From assembly GCF_003544875.1 (NCBI RefSeq), contig NZ_CP032094.1:1532878-1596877 (forward strand): a stretch of 64,000 nucleotides of DNA. Reading direction: 5' to 3'. Positions within the stretch are counted from its first letter, which is position 1. Every line of letters begins with the position of its first letter. This DNA is from Vibrio alfacsensis (GTDB lineage Bacteria; Pseudomonadota; Gammaproteobacteria; Enterobacterales; Vibrionaceae). The notes beneath the pieces are model-generated. The model did no database searches, was not told the origin of the DNA, and worked only from the letters and a program-made list of their open reading frames with translations. Made by a program: the position numbers and the translations under genes. Of this stretch, positions 55,785 to 64,000 are shown piece after piece.

Positions 55785-55910
55785 AGCTCGCCAAAATGCA
55801 TGAAGTTAAGCTGTATTTGACAAAAGCTAAGCGCCCGATACCAAACTCACCAACACAAAAGATAGAAACACGTTACAATTGCAAAAACAGTAAATGTAAG
55901 GCAAATACCA

Positions 55911-56570
55911 ATGAATCCTTTTCATACTTGGCTTGAAGGGCAAACTATTAAGGACAACGTTACTAACCCAAATATTGTAGTGGGTGAATACAGCTATTAT
56001 TCTGGGTTTTACCACGGTAAGTCCTTTGAAGATCAAGCGGTTCGTTACTTACTCGGTGATAACGTGACGCAAGATGCTTGGCAAAGTGGCGTATTCGGCG
56101 AAGTCGATAAACTTATCATAGGAAAATTTTGTTCTATCGCATCTGGTGCCACTTTTATGATGGCAGGCAATCAGGGCCATCGGGTCGATTGGATCTCGAC
56201 GTTTCCTTTCTCTCCAGAACAGTTTGGTGAGGGCGTAAAAAGCGGTTTTGAGCGCTCAGGTGATACCGTCATTGGTAACGATGTTTGGATTGGTACAGAA
56301 GCAATGATTATGCCAGGCGTGAACATCGCTGATGGGGCGGTAATTGGCGCACGAGCGGTCATAACCAAAGATGTTCCTGCGTACAGTATCGTTGTCGGAC
56401 ATAACCATATCGTCCGTCGCCGGTTTGATGAAGAGTCTATCGACGCGCTATTAAGAATAAAATGGTGGGATTGGCCACTTGAAGACATTAAACAAGCGGT
56501 TTCCATCATGTGCAGTGGTGATATTGCTTCACTTGGCAATTACTACCAGAACCACATTTTAAAAAACTAA
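55911..56570 (+). CDS. CatB-type O-acetyltransferase (xenobiotic acetyltransferase)
   Basis: 219 residues of left-handed beta-helix hexapeptide repeats ([17 protein letters not shown] turns; [43 protein letters not shown]). Full similarity to XAT/type B chloramphenicol acetyltransferases, with the catalytic His in [16 protein letters not shown] (about 84-95). Acetylates a hydroxyl of chloramphenicol or a similar acceptor. Such genes are native in many vibrio second chromosomes; whether it gives resistance depends on expression. No mobile element flanks it. Confidence 0.9.
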   Translation: MNPFHTWLEGQTIKDNVTNPNIVVGEYSYYSGFYHGKSFEDQAVRYLLGDNVTQDAWQSGVFGEVDKLIIGKFCSIASGATFMMAGNQGHRVDWISTFPFSPEQFGEGVKSGFERSGDTVIGNDVWIGTEAMIMPGVNIADGAVIGARAVITKDVPAYSIVVGHNHIVRRRFDEESIDALLRIKWWDWPLEDIKQAVSIMCSGDIASLGNYYQNHILKN

Positions 56571-56656
56571 AACCGCCAAACACCCCGACCTCCAGCAACC
56601 TCGTGTGTACTGGTGGTCAATCTGTCACATGCCCATGCTTTAATTTACGGATTCTT

Positions 56657-58332
56657 CTAAACAGCAATGTCTTCCTCTTCGAGTCCAGCAGAAAACTTAA
56701 TCTCATACTGATTAAAGCGAAATGTGCAGTTACCATGAGAGCGTTTTGTCGTAATACAATCGTCAGCAAATTGGACGGTAACACGAGAATAGATACGATC
56801 TTTCACATCAACGATGTTTTCCTCTAGCGCTATCTGAAACTCATTCTCAGTAAGTTCGAGCTTGTGCTTACCATCTTCTAGCTGCTTGTTATTTTGAAGC
56901 TTGAGCGAATCAATTTGGGCTTGTTCTTCATTCGTTCGCTCTTCTTTTGGTCGCTTTTAAATTCTAGCTCTTTACGGATGACACTCATCGTCTCTTCTTG
57001 CGCTAATTTGTACGCATTTTTTAGCTCTGCAATGCGATGTCGGTAGGCAGCATAGCGACTAAACGCTTCAATTTTTGTCGCAGTGTCGCCCTCCACGCCA
57101 AGTTGCGAACAAATCACTTTCCCACCAACCTTCGCCTCACCACCACTGAGTGTGCCATTTCTTCCGCTGGCATCAAGTACCATTAAGTTTCGACCACATT
57201 TAATATCGTTATTCATACTATGCACCGACAGCAAAATGTCTTGGCAAGATACCAACTCACTGTATTGAGCGTAGCTCGCACGAATAACTCCTTTAGTGCG
57301 AACATGGCAACTCTTGGGTTGACCATCACTCACAGTATGGCCGATGATGCCTTTACCGACCTGAACGTCTCCCTCCGCCTGTACATCGGCTGATTCAATG
57401 AAACCGCCAACTGTAATTGAACCCGTAGCCTTAACAACCATACCCGACTCAATGTTCCCACCTATAATCACATTACCTTTAAATTTGATATGGCCGGTAT
57501 TTACGCCCACGTTATTCAGACATAGCGCATTGTCGACTTCAATTGTTTTATCTTTAATGAGCGGCGTGCCTGATTGCGCTGCAACAAGCAGGTTTGGATC
57601 TGATGTACTAATTTGCGTCCCTTTCCCAACCTTGAGCACACTATCTTTACCTGCCTGAGGAGGGATAACTCGTCCCTGGACGGTATAACCTGAAATTCCT
57701 TTTGTAGCAGGAGTGCGACGCATGAGCTCGTCCCCAACATTGACCGCAATAGTTTCGCCTAAATTACGGAGATCAATTTTATCGCTTGGTGACTGCCCAC
57801 CTTGGGGCCTTAAGATACGTTTAGTGATGTCTTTAACTAAAGGCGTGAATATCGCATCACAACCTTTAATAGGCGCCTTGCCAATCGCAACGGGTTGAGA
57901 AAAAACTTCACCAGGTTTGAGTTGGCAACTGACAACGAGCACTTTTTTTAACGCCAACTTATTGATGCCTTTCGACACTCGAGCTTGTGTAAGGGCCTGA
58001 ATAATTTCAGGACCACGAACGCCTCTTCCGCCATAGGCTCCCGTTACGTGCATGGTGGCAAGCATATCATTGTCTGAGAGTTCAACGTCAACATACGAAT
58101 TTTTTATTCGCGCTATCGCTATTCCCTCGTATGCTTCAGATTTTCGGTCACGAGCACAATTGATGAATCTTAGGACTTCGCTTTGTTCAACAAATGCGTC
58201 CTCGGCATTCATTTCAGCAAGTTGCTCAGAGAGCTCTTTTGCCTCAAGCTCAACACCCAGCTCAATATCTCCTGGAATTCGAGCATAGATCGATTTTTTG
58301 TCTTCGGACCACTCAAGACACAACTTCCACAT
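56657..58332 (-). pseudogene. DUF342 (FapA-like) protein, one frameshift near the C-terminus
   Basis: The main frame (58332 to 56878) has the DUF342/FapA beta-helix region (GNVIIGGNIESGMVVKATGSITVGGFIESADVQAEGDVQVGKGIIGH). It then switches to a low-information tail (KSDQKKSERMKNK...). The next frame continues with a coherent sequence, RPKEERTNEEQAQIDSLKLQ then ...TVQFADDCITTKRSHGNCTFRF, to a stop at 56657-56659. Adding one A to AAAA (TTTT at 56955-56958 on the plus strand) joins them into 558 residues. DUF342 proteins are polymer or cell-envelope related, with unclear function. Stands alone. Confidence 0.82.
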
Positions 58333-58585
58333 ATATAGACCATCTCAATAATCGCCATTTGATTCAGTCTATCTAAAGATGTCGATTGAACAAACCTGAC
58401 CAATCTAAGAATCCGGTCCTCATCACTAAACAACGCTTCACAACCGAACAAATCTCACTCTTCACTTGCGTTCTCGATTATCGTTATCGTTCGTGTCCTA
58501 TTGTCTCGTGCTACAACCATCGTGCACCGCCAGTGCCCCATTCTAACCAGACGCGTTCACCATTTATCATTCAATCGTTATTTGC
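58333..58585. other. Intergenic, no gene seen
   Basis: AT-rich leader region of the DUF342 gene; an open plus-strand frame here has no ribosome site or coding character. The rest of the gap to 58746 is occupied by parS2 sites. Confidence 0.55.
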
Positions 58586-58600
58586 CTTTACAGTGTAAAT
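58586..58600. other. parS2-type ParB2 binding site
   Basis: CTTTACAGTGTAAAT, full consensus match; first of four in 175 bases. Confidence 0.9.
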
Positions 58601-58668
58601 TGCGTCATTAAAAGCTTGTCTGGTTGGGGCAATTCATTTCAACACACTTGATAAACGTTGAGCCCAAA

Positions 58669-58701
58669 AAAGGGAGAATTTACAGTGTAAACTCTCCCTT
58701 T
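58669..58701 (-). terminator. Terminator of tmcA with a parS2 site in its stem
   Basis: AAAGGGAGA (669-677) and TCTCCCTTT (693-701) flank a parS2 palindrome, so the whole 33 bases fold into one hairpin; on the minus strand it ends with TTTTTT. It lies 45 bases after the tmcA stop. Confidence 0.85.
58678..58692. other. parS2-type ParB2 binding site inside a terminator
   Basis: ATTTACAGTGTAAAC, full consensus match, forming the inner part of the tmcA terminator hairpin. Confidence 0.88.
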
Positions 58702-58713
58702 CTAATACTGTCA

Positions 58714-58728
58714 CTTTACAGTGTAAAT
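58714..58728. other. parS2-type ParB2 binding site
   Basis: CTTTACAGTGTAAAT, full consensus match. Confidence 0.9.
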
Positions 58729-58744
58729 CGTGTATTGATTCTTT

Positions 58745-58759
58745 GTTTACACTGTAAAT
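58745..58759. other. parS2-type ParB2 binding site overlapping the tmcA end
   Basis: GTTTACACTGTAAAT, full consensus match; it covers the last tmcA codons and the stop codon (58747-58749). Confidence 0.9.
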
Positions 58760-60768
58760 TGGCCGATTAACGTTTGAAGTTCTTTTCTAAGTTGAGCTTC
58801 GATTTGTTTTCGGCCAGTGAAACCATATTGCATAGCACATTCATTCCAACTCAAGTTAAGGAGCACTTTACTCACCACGAAGTCAGATACACCAATCATG
58901 CCATTGTTTAGTAACCATTGTTGAATCCACAGACTAACGGACTCGTAACTAGAACCGCCTTGCGAATAACACTTTATTAATTCGAGCTTCGCAAGATTGA
59001 ACGGTCGCGGAACACTGACTTGTTGTAATAATGTGCGTAAGAGTGATGGTTCAAGTTTAGGATAGACGTGACTGACGCTAAGGGAGAGCATCTCTTCAAA
59101 TAAAGACTGCAGTTCACCAATCCAAGGTTGGGCGTTTATCCCACACGGCCGAACCATCAATAAGGAATAACTCCCACTCGCCGCATCACGCATAGTGCCT
59201 AAACGAATAGATTGGAATCCTGCCTCCCCCCAAAACTGAACCAGCTCAGTTGTCGCACCAAAGCTAGTAGACAAATAAGAAATATGTGAAGCAACAGACT
59301 GATGCAGTTGCTCCAAGATTTTCTGGCCAATCCCCTGCCCCTGTACTGATGGGTGAACCGCAATTCGCATAATTCGTAGCGATGACAATTTAGCGATGTG
59401 TGGAAAGCCCAATTGACTCGCGATCGTTACCGGCGTCAGGTGTCCCCGAGGACGACGCTTCCCAAGTTGTACGTCCTGGATTACACCATCGTCTAACGCC
59501 CCCTCTTCGACTGTCAGTAGGACGCCGACAATGTCATTGTTATGTTGTGCAATATAAAGGTCACTACTCGCGTCCTGAAGGAGATGTAATAAATCGTTAG
59601 GCGAAGTTTGATAATGTGCATTGACCAACAGCGAGAAACACGATTTCAAAACAGATGGTTTAGAAATTAGCTCTGACTTATCAAGTTTAAACAACGTAAT
59701 ATTGCCCGGCTCAACATTTCTGATATCGACAAGATCCGTATCCAGAACAAATGCGTCATACAACCAAGCTTCCAAGTTATCTTGCTTTCCCCAACGGATT
59801 GGTTGCTTAAGGTGACATGTTTTCATTCCAGGTCTTTGCTTATTCAGCCATTCAACAAACTTCAACGTAAACCCACGACCACAGCCCTCGTAACCGTGAA
59901 CGGTACTAGAAAATACCAAACGGTGATAATGCTCAGTGATCTGCTTGAGCATAGGAACAGGGATTGCCGCCGCTTCATCAACCAACAGCAAATCGCAGGT
60001 TGGCAGAGAAGAAAGCAATTCGTCGGGCGCAATAAATTGAATATAACCGTCCCCCAAATCTAACCTATCTTTTCTGACACGCTGTGCGTCACTTAACAAA
60101 CGTAATGCGTGTTGGAAAACAGGCTCTACTGCATTTATAGATGGTGCAGTTAACAAAATACGCAACGGTCTATCTAACATCAACTGTGCACTCGCAATGC
60201 CCAAAGCGCTGCTCTTTCCCCGACCACGATCTGCGGTGAGTACAAGCGGGCGCTTGCGATGACCAGTTACGACTTTTTCAATGAGTTCAATCGCATTACT
60301 TTGCTCAGAAAATCGTGCGTTTTTATCGGCAATTGATAATTCGGGAAGTTCAGGCAAAGCTTTATTTTGCTCAACAACGACCAACTTTTGCCACTGGGTC
60401 TGAATCCATTGTTCTGCTGCGTTATTGCGTTTGGCCTTGTCAGCCACAACGATAAGGATCCCGCCGCCAACTAATGCCCCAAGTGCGGCGGTGAAGCTAT
60501 TGGCATCGAATTCTTTCCTTGCATCAAACAGCAACACATCACACTCACGACCTAATAAACGATGTCCTTGTTTGGCCAACACACAATGCGCATTATCTAG
60601 TGACCATTCGCCAACACAAAACCAAGTTTGTTTCGTTTGACTATGATAAAAGTCAGAAATCAATGTGTCTTGCCAAGACGTATCTCCGTACACAACGACC
60701 CCTGTACGTTGAAACGTTAGTTGAGATTGAGTTTGGATTTGAGAAAGAAACTGAGAATGTATGTGCAT
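58747..60768 (-). CDS. tmcA: tRNA(Met) cytidine acetyltransferase
   Basis: About 673 residues from the ATG at 60768 (MHIHSQFLSQIQTQ); a further ATG at 60795 is possible. Helicase-like module with Walker A TADRGRGKSSALG, Walker B LLLVDEAAAIPVPML, then a GNAT acetyltransferase domain (about 390-540, MRIAVHPSVQGQGIGQKILEQL) and the C-terminal tRNA-binding part. Uses ATP and acetyl-CoA to make ac4C34 in elongator tRNA-Met. Its 3' end carries a parS2 site. Confidence 0.95.
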   Translation of the reverse strand: MHIHSQFLSQIQTQSQLTFQRTGVVVYGDTSWQDTLISDFYHSQTKQTWFCVGEWSLDNAHCVLAKQGHRLLGRECDVLLFDARKEFDANSFTAALGALVGGGILIVVADKAKRNNAAEQWIQTQWQKLVVVEQNKALPELPELSIADKNARFSEQSNAIELIEKVVTGHRKRPLVLTADRGRGKSSALGIASAQLMLDRPLRILLTAPSINAVEPVFQHALRLLSDAQRVRKDRLDLGDGYIQFIAPDELLSSLPTCDLLLVDEAAAIPVPMLKQITEHYHRLVFSSTVHGYEGCGRGFTLKFVEWLNKQRPGMKTCHLKQPIRWGKQDNLEAWLYDAFVLDTDLVDIRNVEPGNITLFKLDKSELISKPSVLKSCFSLLVNAHYQTSPNDLLHLLQDASSDLYIAQHNNDIVGVLLTVEEGALDDGVIQDVQLGKRRPRGHLTPVTIASQLGFPHIAKLSSLRIMRIAVHPSVQGQGIGQKILEQLHQSVASHISYLSTSFGATTELVQFWGEAGFQSIRLGTMRDAASGSYSLLMVRPCGINAQPWIGELQSLFEEMLSLSVSHVYPKLEPSLLRTLLQQVSVPRPFNLAKLELIKCYSQGGSSYESVSLWIQQWLLNNGMIGVSDFVVSKVLLNLSWNECAMQYGFTGRKQIEAQLRKELQTLIGQFTV

Positions 60769-60882
60769 TGTGTCTATCCAATGTTGAACTAACACTATAT
60801 TACCATATCTCTAAAGTAGGTTATCTGAAGTGGTTGATGATCGTTGAATAAGGCTAGCGCTCAATAGCCTGCTATCACAAAT

Positions 60883-60906
60883 AAAAAAACCGCCCGAAGG
60901 CGGTTT
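60883..60906 (-). terminator. Terminator of parB2
   Basis: AAACCGCC and GGCGGTTT form an 8-bp stem with a CGAA loop; seven A on the left give the minus-strand T-run. 17 bases after the parB2 stop. Confidence 0.95.
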
Positions 60907-60922
60907 ACAGAAAATGCGATAA

Positions 60923-61897
60923 TTAGTGCATTTTACTTTCAACGAAAGCGAGGATTTCTTCCATCAATGCATCGTCAACTTTCTTAAGGTTCAACGCTAG
61001 ATTACTCCCTTTACGGCTGTAACTTGCGCGACCTTTTACCAAATCCACTTTTTCTACTTTATTCGCGGGTTTTGCCGGTGCCAGTTCTTCAATCCAACTT
61101 TCAAGGCTTTCCGTTACTTCTTTTGTTAAACGAGCTACCCCTTGCGCATTACTGCGTTGCCACAAATAGCCCTCAGAAGTACGGCATTTATCCAGTAGAT
61201 TTTGTTTGTGATCCGCGCTCAGAGATGAAAATTGTTTGTGCAGTTTTACGATGGTTGGACGTCCTAGATCGCCAACATTCGGGTATGCTTGTAACAATTC
61301 AAGAGGCAAAGCCGCCGCTTTTAGTGCGCCACTGACTAGCGCCTCACTGCACTGAAACATTTTTGCTAGTGCTTTTTGATCTTCCGCTTCACCACTTTCC
61401 AGCTTTGCTTGCATCTCTTTACCTTTCTCATATAGAGATAAAGGTTTATGCGCATTGGCTACGTCAGACAAGAATTTTGCATGGTTCGTGTTGATGCCAT
61501 CACCAACATAAACCAAGAAATCCTGTCCGGCTAAGATACAAGACATGCGACGGCGACTGCCATCTAACACTTCAATCTTGCCATCTTCAGTGCGGCGACC
61601 CACTGCTGGATATTGCTGACCACGTTCTTTCAACGTCACCAACACATCCGATAAGGCGTGCTCATTTAGGAAAGACTGTTCGCGAGCATTTTCTGCAAAT
61701 ACCGTGGTGTCCGTTACAACTTTAGCCGCTGGGATACGAACCAATTCAAATTGCACCGTGTTCTCGCCCGCGACGGCAAGTTCGATGGTTTGTGCTTTAT
61801 CTTTTACTGCCGTTTGCGCTTCTTGAGGTGTCGCAACACGACGCTTATTAGTTTTACCAAATAATTTCGCGTTTAATTCAGACGTTTTCAATGCCAT
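60923..61897 (-). CDS. parB2: Chromosome II partition protein ParB2
   Basis: 324 residues: N-terminal ParB/Srx-like region (VRIPAAKVVTDTTVFAENAREQSFL, VGRRTEDGKIEVLDGSRRRMSCI) and central helix-turn-helix (EDQKALAKMFQCSEALVSGALKAA). It resembles plasmid P1-type more than chromosome I-type ParB. Binds parS2 sites and spreads, and its loading also affects RctB-driven replication in V. cholerae. Starts 7 bases after parA2, so it is translationally coupled. Confidence 0.95.
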   Translation of the reverse strand: MALKTSELNAKLFGKTNKRRVATPQEAQTAVKDKAQTIELAVAGENTVQFELVRIPAAKVVTDTTVFAENAREQSFLNEHALSDVLVTLKERGQQYPAVGRRTEDGKIEVLDGSRRRMSCILAGQDFLVYVGDGINTNHAKFLSDVANAHKPLSLYEKGKEMQAKLESGEAEDQKALAKMFQCSEALVSGALKAAALPLELLQAYPNVGDLGRPTIVKLHKQFSSLSADHKQNLLDKCRTSEGYLWQRSNAQGVARLTKEVTESLESWIEELAPAKPANKVEKVDLVKGRASYSRKGSNLALNLKKVDDALMEEILAFVESKMH

Positions 61898-61904
61898 TTA
61901 TTCA

Positions 61905-63122
61905 TTACCCCTGATTCAATGACGGCCAGTTTGAGTGCAATACGCGCTCTAATTCTAGTGCGCTCTTGTGTACCGCATCTTGTGCAGTTGCGAGCGTTTT
62001 CTTACCGCCTTCAAAGTCGCCAACTGTCAAGTCAAACACCGTGCTGTAGGTGTCAGCACAGGTTTCGAATGCGCGACTACGAGGAATGGTCGCCATCATA
62101 ACTTGGTCACCTAGAAGATAGTTCATTTCAGTCAGAACAGAAACTTGCTTCTTGTTATCGTCTTCAAACATGGTTGGCATCAGACGAACAAATTCAAGAC
62201 CATTCCAATCTTCAGGGAACATTTCGTAAACCGTTGGTAGATGCTGGAAGAAGTTGACTGTTGACGCCCAGTCTAGACGCTTCGCAGCACAAGGAATAAG
62301 TAACGCATTAGATGCATACATGGCATTCCATACTAGCGGGTCTACGTGTGGACCGGTATCTATCATGATAACGTCGAAGTCATTCGCAATCTTGTCAATC
62401 AACTGCTCTTTAAGCAGACGAACGATGTCAAGCGATGGGTCTTCAGACAATGTTTGCCACGCTTCTGCATTAAACATTGCGTCTTCTGGGAATGCAGAAA
62501 TCGACTTCAAGTTCGGATATTGTGTTGGGAGCAATACATTTTTATGTAGGAATTCGCGATCGATCTCTACACCATCAGGTACGTTGCCCAACATGATATC
62601 AACCGCTGAATAGATGTTGTCATGTTCTGCTACACTGATTTGTGGGTTTAGGAATAAACGTAAAGAACCTTGAGGGTCAAGGTCAATCAAACAAATGCGG
62701 TAACGTTTATCCAAATTTAGCGCCAAGCAAGCAGCCAAATGTACTGCAGTCATCGATTTTCCCGTACCGCCTTTTTGGTTTTGTACGTTGATGATCCACG
62801 GTTTGTTTTCAGAGTTTTTCTTACGTTCATGGAACTTAGGCACTTCTGCCGCATCCATTAGCATGTGTGCTTCTTCAAGCGTAATCGAATAATGGTTGGC
62901 GTTATTCTTTGTAAATTGATGGCCTTGCGCTTCCATCTTGCCAATCGCATCGTCGAGTTTACGACGCGTTAATCCAGAGCGGGTTTCCATCATTGCTTTA
63001 GACATTGGTGGGAAGTAGTTATCACTGCGCTCTTCCAAAACAATCTCGATACGGTCAGCTTGAACCTGCTGTGTCAGTTCTGCTAGCTCTTGGAGATTTT
63101 CAATCGTTTTTTCTCTTTTCAT
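61905..63122 (-). CDS. parA2: Chromosome II partition ATPase ParA2
   Basis: 405 residues from the ATG at 63120-63122 (MKREKTIENL; GGAATGTG ribosome site). The frame is open 11 codons further, without one. N-terminal helix-turn-helix type DNA-binding region as in P1 ParA (about 1-100, SGLTRRKLDDAIGKMEAQGH), then the Walker-type ATPase: deviant Walker A QNQKGGTGKSMTAVHLA, DLDPQGSL, MIDTGPHVD. Moves oriCII copies apart with ParB2. First gene of the parA2-parB2 operon, likely autoregulated at the adjacent parS2-containing region. Confidence 0.97.
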   Translation of the reverse strand: MKREKTIENLQELAELTQQVQADRIEIVLEERSDNYFPPMSKAMMETRSGLTRRKLDDAIGKMEAQGHQFTKNNANHYSITLEEAHMLMDAAEVPKFHERKKNSENKPWIINVQNQKGGTGKSMTAVHLAACLALNLDKRYRICLIDLDPQGSLRLFLNPQISVAEHDNIYSAVDIMLGNVPDGVEIDREFLHKNVLLPTQYPNLKSISAFPEDAMFNAEAWQTLSEDPSLDIVRLLKEQLIDKIANDFDVIMIDTGPHVDPLVWNAMYASNALLIPCAAKRLDWASTVNFFQHLPTVYEMFPEDWNGLEFVRLMPTMFEDDNKKQVSVLTEMNYLLGDQVMMATIPRSRAFETCADTYSTVFDLTVGDFEGGKKTLATAQDAVHKSALELERVLHSNWPSLNQG

Positions 63123-63469
63123 GCCACATTCCGTTGGAAGGATATCTACTTTCAATTGTACAGCACTGCAATTCTAAAACAACAAAAAGGTGAACATACA
63201 TTTTGAATAGCCATCACATAAAAACAGCGACAAACTCCAGTTTTATGAATAATTGGTCAAAACATATCAAAATCAGTTCAATTTTCTTTGAACAACACTC
63301 CAAAACTTAAAACACATTTTAAGAGTTACAGCGTCACGCATTTACAATGTAAATTAGCAATATTTGCGGAACGATTATAAAACATCACTAAATTACGGAA
63401 AGTGTGAGTTCAATCTAAAATAAAATTTCTTGCGTAAATGACAAGAGAATATAAGTTGCGAATCAGTAA
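63123..63469. other. parA2 upstream region
   Basis: AT-rich, with the parA2 promoter and one parS2 site (63340). Apart from the parS2 site I see no gene; it is the likely AT-rich left part of the origin. Confidence 0.55.
63340..63354. other. parS2-type ParB2 binding site, origin-proximal
   Basis: ATTTACAATGTAAAT, full consensus match and a nearly perfect palindrome, 220 bases before parA2. Confidence 0.88.
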
Positions 63470-63518
63470 CCATGATCATGCATCCGGTAAGATATTCTCA
63501 AAAAGACATCATACTCTC

Positions 63519-63554
63519 GGAAGAATGATCAAGAGCGTTCCTGATCATTCTTCC
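63519..63554. repeat. Iteron pair, 13-bp inverted repeat
   Basis: GGAAGAATGATCA (519-531) and TGATCATTCTTCC (542-554) are perfect inverted arms 10 bases apart. Two iterons face each other head to head, as in an RctB autorepression-type site. Confidence 0.85.
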
Positions 63555-63570
63555 GCTTAAAACTAAAATA

Positions 63571-63589
63571 GGAAAGCATGATCAAGGGA
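63571..63589 (+). repeat. RctB iteron
   Basis: GGAAAGCATGATCAAGGGA. Eighteen of these bases recur exactly inside putA (38058-38075). Confidence 0.8.
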
Positions 63590-63642
63590 TAACAATGAAA
63601 AAGCACTCGCCAAAACGTTGATTGCCACTCGATCCATTTCAC

Positions 63643-63660
63643 GGAAAAATGATCAAGTGA
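63643..63660 (+). repeat. RctB iteron
   Basis: GGAAAAATGATCAAGTGA, same orientation as the previous copy, 72 bases apart. A degenerate copy (GGAAGCATGCTTTTGATG) is at about 63672. Confidence 0.75.
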
Positions 63661-63792
63661 TAATATCTCTCGGAAGCATGCTTTTGATGAGTAAGTTACG
63701 GCAGAATGCAGATAGACTGGGGCATTGAGGGAAGAAAACAGCGCTTGCCATCGGAACGATGAAACCATCAAAAATTAAAATGACATCTGTCA

Positions 63793-63810
63793 ATTGATGA
63801 TCATGCTTCC
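63793..63810 (-). repeat. RctB iteron
   Basis: On the minus strand GGAAGCATGATCATCAAT; opposite orientation to the copies at 63571 and 63643. Confidence 0.7.
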
Positions 63811-63854
63811 GCCACTTTACAAATCATCGCGTGACGTGAGTGAAAACAACCTAT

Positions 63855-63863
63855 TATGGATAA
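63855..63863 (-). other. DnaA-box-like site
   Basis: Minus strand TTATCCATA, one mismatch to TTATCCACA, between iteron groups. Chromosome II origins need one DnaA site. Confidence 0.5.
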
Positions 63864-63921
63864 ACTTTCACCACGCGATGAATTTCCGAACAAATTTCAT
63901 AAATAAAGACCAAAATTCTTC

Positions 63922-63938
63922 TCACTTGATCATCGATC
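63922..63938 (-). repeat. RctB iteron
   Basis: On the minus strand GGATCGATGATCAAGTGA; same core and 3' part (ATGATCAAGTGA) as the copy at 63649. Confidence 0.7.
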
Positions 63939-64000
63939 CGGGTGTAAAATAATAGGCAGTCACGATCATGACGAAACGTTTTATCACTTCACTCATCCAT

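Larger units (their letters stand above)
63470..64000. other. oriCII-type replication origin (left part)
   Basis: About seven iterons with core ATGATCA and a GGAA/GAAAG flank in both orientations within 500 bases, several GATC (Dam) sites, and a DnaA-box-like site. This is how RctB-controlled vibrio chromosome II origins look (12-mer iterons needing Dam methylation). The window stops before rctB, so minimal-origin borders cannot be set. Confidence 0.85.

Noticed and set aside
55911..56570. Treating the CatB-type gene as an acquired resistance gene
   Set aside because: No integron attC site, transposon or composition shift is seen around it; chromosomal XAT genes are common in vibrios.
58386..58598. 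Open plus-strand frame of 70 codons upstream of the DUF342 gene
   Set aside because: No ribosome site, no recognisable protein character, and it ends in a parS2 site; better explained as the non-coding parS2 region.
1..64000. tRNA or rRNA genes, CRISPR arrays, insertion sequences, prophage
   Set aside because: No cloverleaf, spaced direct-repeat array, transposase or phage-like gene was recognised on either strand by eye.

Overview
The window looks like a piece of the second (smaller) chromosome of a marine Vibrio, probably close to the Harveyi clade. The right end carries the chromosome II partition genes parA2/parB2, several parS2-type sites (TTTACA-N-TGTAAA) and the left part of an oriCII-type origin with Dam-overlapping iterons (ATGATCAAG). 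The initiator gene rctB is not seen and would lie beyond position 64000. Gene order (putA-putP, pdxH, lapC-lapG-lapD-lapB, tmcA, parB2-parA2-oriCII) is the kind found next to oriCII in vibrios.

Layout. 1-6 kb: ectoine hydrolase gene with a long leader, TrmK methyltransferase, a PEP-CTERM beta-propeller protein and a large frameshifted kelch lipoprotein. 6-12 kb: AraC regulator divergent from a broken epoxide hydrolase, DEAD-box helicase, peroxiredoxin, SnoaL-like protein, LysR regulator. 12-26.5 kb: a glucuronide/hexuronate catabolic island: uxuA, uxuB-uxaC-kdgK-eda, a racemase-like gene, a GPH-type glucuronide carrier, uidA beta-glucuronidase, a GntR (UxuR/ExuR-like) repressor and an OprD-like porin. 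All its control regions carry palindromes of the TTGGTATACCAA type. A glucuronide would enter through the porin and carrier and be cleaved by UidA. The glucuronate would then pass through UxaC, UxuB, UxuA, KdgK and Eda to pyruvate and glyceraldehyde 3-phosphate. 26.5-34 kb: mixed small genes, an amidinotransferase-like hydrolase, a frameshifted ABC exporter, DUF445, an Lrp regulator, an RRM protein and GNAT acetyltransferases. 34-41 kb: proline catabolism (putP, an ALDH-like fragment protein, putA, AraC regulator). 41-42 kb: a non-coding block with RctB-iteron-like sites and a strongly structured RNA candidate. 43.5-53 kb: sensor kinase and degenerate sigma-54-type regulator, then the lapC-lapG-lapD-lapB biofilm adhesin secretion/retention module. 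53-60.8 kb: MscS channel, peptide-binding protein, CatB-type acetyltransferase, DUF342 protein, tmcA. 60.9-64 kb: parB2, parA2 and the origin region.

Two things stand out. First, copies of the oriCII iteron, with the same GGAA-type flank, recur 22-26 kb from the origin, inside putA, inside the adjacent araC gene and in the non-coding block after it. One is an exact 18-bp match to an origin iteron. Second, seven genes are interrupted by single-base indels, mostly in short homopolymers, and each is repaired to a full-length reading frame by one or two bases. This suggests base-calling error or recent decay, and these genes should not be taken as dead without rechecking. No rRNA, tRNA, CRISPR array, prophage or insertion sequence was recognised.
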